This document shows positions 5,156-5,517 of a DNA stretch of 5,517 nt, piece after piece. The first letter of the stretch is position 1. Each line of letters starts with the position of its first letter. The stretch lies in assembly GCA_046297395.1 (NCBI GenBank), contig JBKCNM010000043.1, positions 1 to 5,517 on the forward strand. The letters are read 5' to 3'. The stretch is from JBEICQ01 sp046297395 (GTDB lineage: Bacteria > Bacteroidota > Bacteroidia > UBA4408). Under the pieces are notes generated by a model, which was not told where the DNA came from, did not search any database, and saw nothing but the letters and a program-made list of their open reading frames with translations. Made by a program: the position numbers and the translations under genes.

Positions 5156-5220
5156 AAAAAGGGCAGCTGCAAACATCTCACAAGCGCAACACGAAAGGTG
5201 TATGCCCCTGTTCGCAAAAT

Positions 5221-5517
5221 AATGTAGTGGCTTTTAACAACGATTATATTGGCAGAAAAGGTTTATCAGCCTCCTATCAGAACCAGGCGGTAAATGCCAT
5301 TAAGCTTTTTAGCAAGATCAACAGGATGGGTTTAGAGATACCCGGGGAAATTCACCGCCCCCGCCGAGAAAAGCATCTGCCCAATGTATTGAGCAAGGCG
5401 GAAGTAAAAACCATCCTCAACTGTTGTGGCAACCTAAAGCACAAGGCCATGCTCTCATTAATCTATAGCTGCGGACTGAGGCGAGGGGAACTGTTGCGCA
5501 TCAAGCCGAGTGACATA
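5221..5517 (+). pseudogene. tyrosine recombinase/integrase, N-terminus broken, 3' end off window
   Basis: The frame reads through the second half of a SAM-like core-binding domain (VVAFNNDYI, then LSASYQNQAVNAIKLF), a linker EIHRPRREKHLPNVLS, and the start of the catalytic domain with SLIYSCGLRRGELL, whose GLR provides the first catalytic Arg. These are typical of Bacteroidota XerD-like integrases. The rest, including the HxxR and Tyr box, lies beyond the right edge. The N-terminus is abnormal: no ATG precedes the core-binding helices, GTG 5227 would cut that domain in half, and the missing first part seems to continue in another frame (5180-5224, SATRKVYAPVRKIM, ending in TAG). This suggests truncation plus frameshift. 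One row here counts 60% GC, in sharp contrast to the adjacent toxin cassette. It may be a relic of the element that carried the cassette, or the target into which it inserted. Confidence 0.65.

Overview
The window looks like a chromosomal fragment from a Bacteroidota (Bacteroidetes) bacterium. The evidence is a TAnnTTTG promoter element before three genes, the near absence of Shine-Dalgarno sequences, and the character of the proteins: an EnvC-like LytM protein next to SurE, an S24 repressor with an AAAGY cleavage-type site, and an integrase with the SYQNQAVNAIKLF signature. No rRNA, tRNA or CRISPR array was found.

Bases 1-1779 hold a tight plus-strand operon. It contains the 3' part of an EnvC-like murein hydrolase activator with a degenerate LytM domain, surE, and a small three-helix membrane protein that overlaps the end of surE. 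It meets, stop codon against stop codon, a minus-strand gene for a LexA/CI-like helix-turn-helix repressor with a self-cleaving S24 domain (1780-2511). An 88-bp divergent promoter region separates this repressor from a plus-strand cyclase / kynurenine formamidase-like hydrolase (2600-3361). A palindrome over the repressor's own promoter suggests autoregulation.

Bases 3362-4431 hold no convincing gene. Much of the stretch is inverted repeats, including nested stem-loops at 3617-3858 and a 24-bp direct repeat at 3822-3845 and 4170-4193. The open frames crossing it look like shadows of these repeats.

Bases 4432-5155 form a very AT-rich cassette: a zeta-toxin-family P-loop kinase, driven by a near-perfect promoter that predicts a leaderless mRNA, and an overlapping 48-codon basic ORF that is its probable partner or antitoxin. 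Immediately downstream, from about 5160 to the window end, is a GC-rich tyrosine recombinase whose N-terminal part is broken or out of frame. The AT-rich cassette between a repeat-rich intergenic stretch and a damaged integrase reads as an accessory insertion site. The best candidate for a less-described system here is the zeta kinase with its small overlapping partner, which does not look like classical epsilon/PezA antitoxin.
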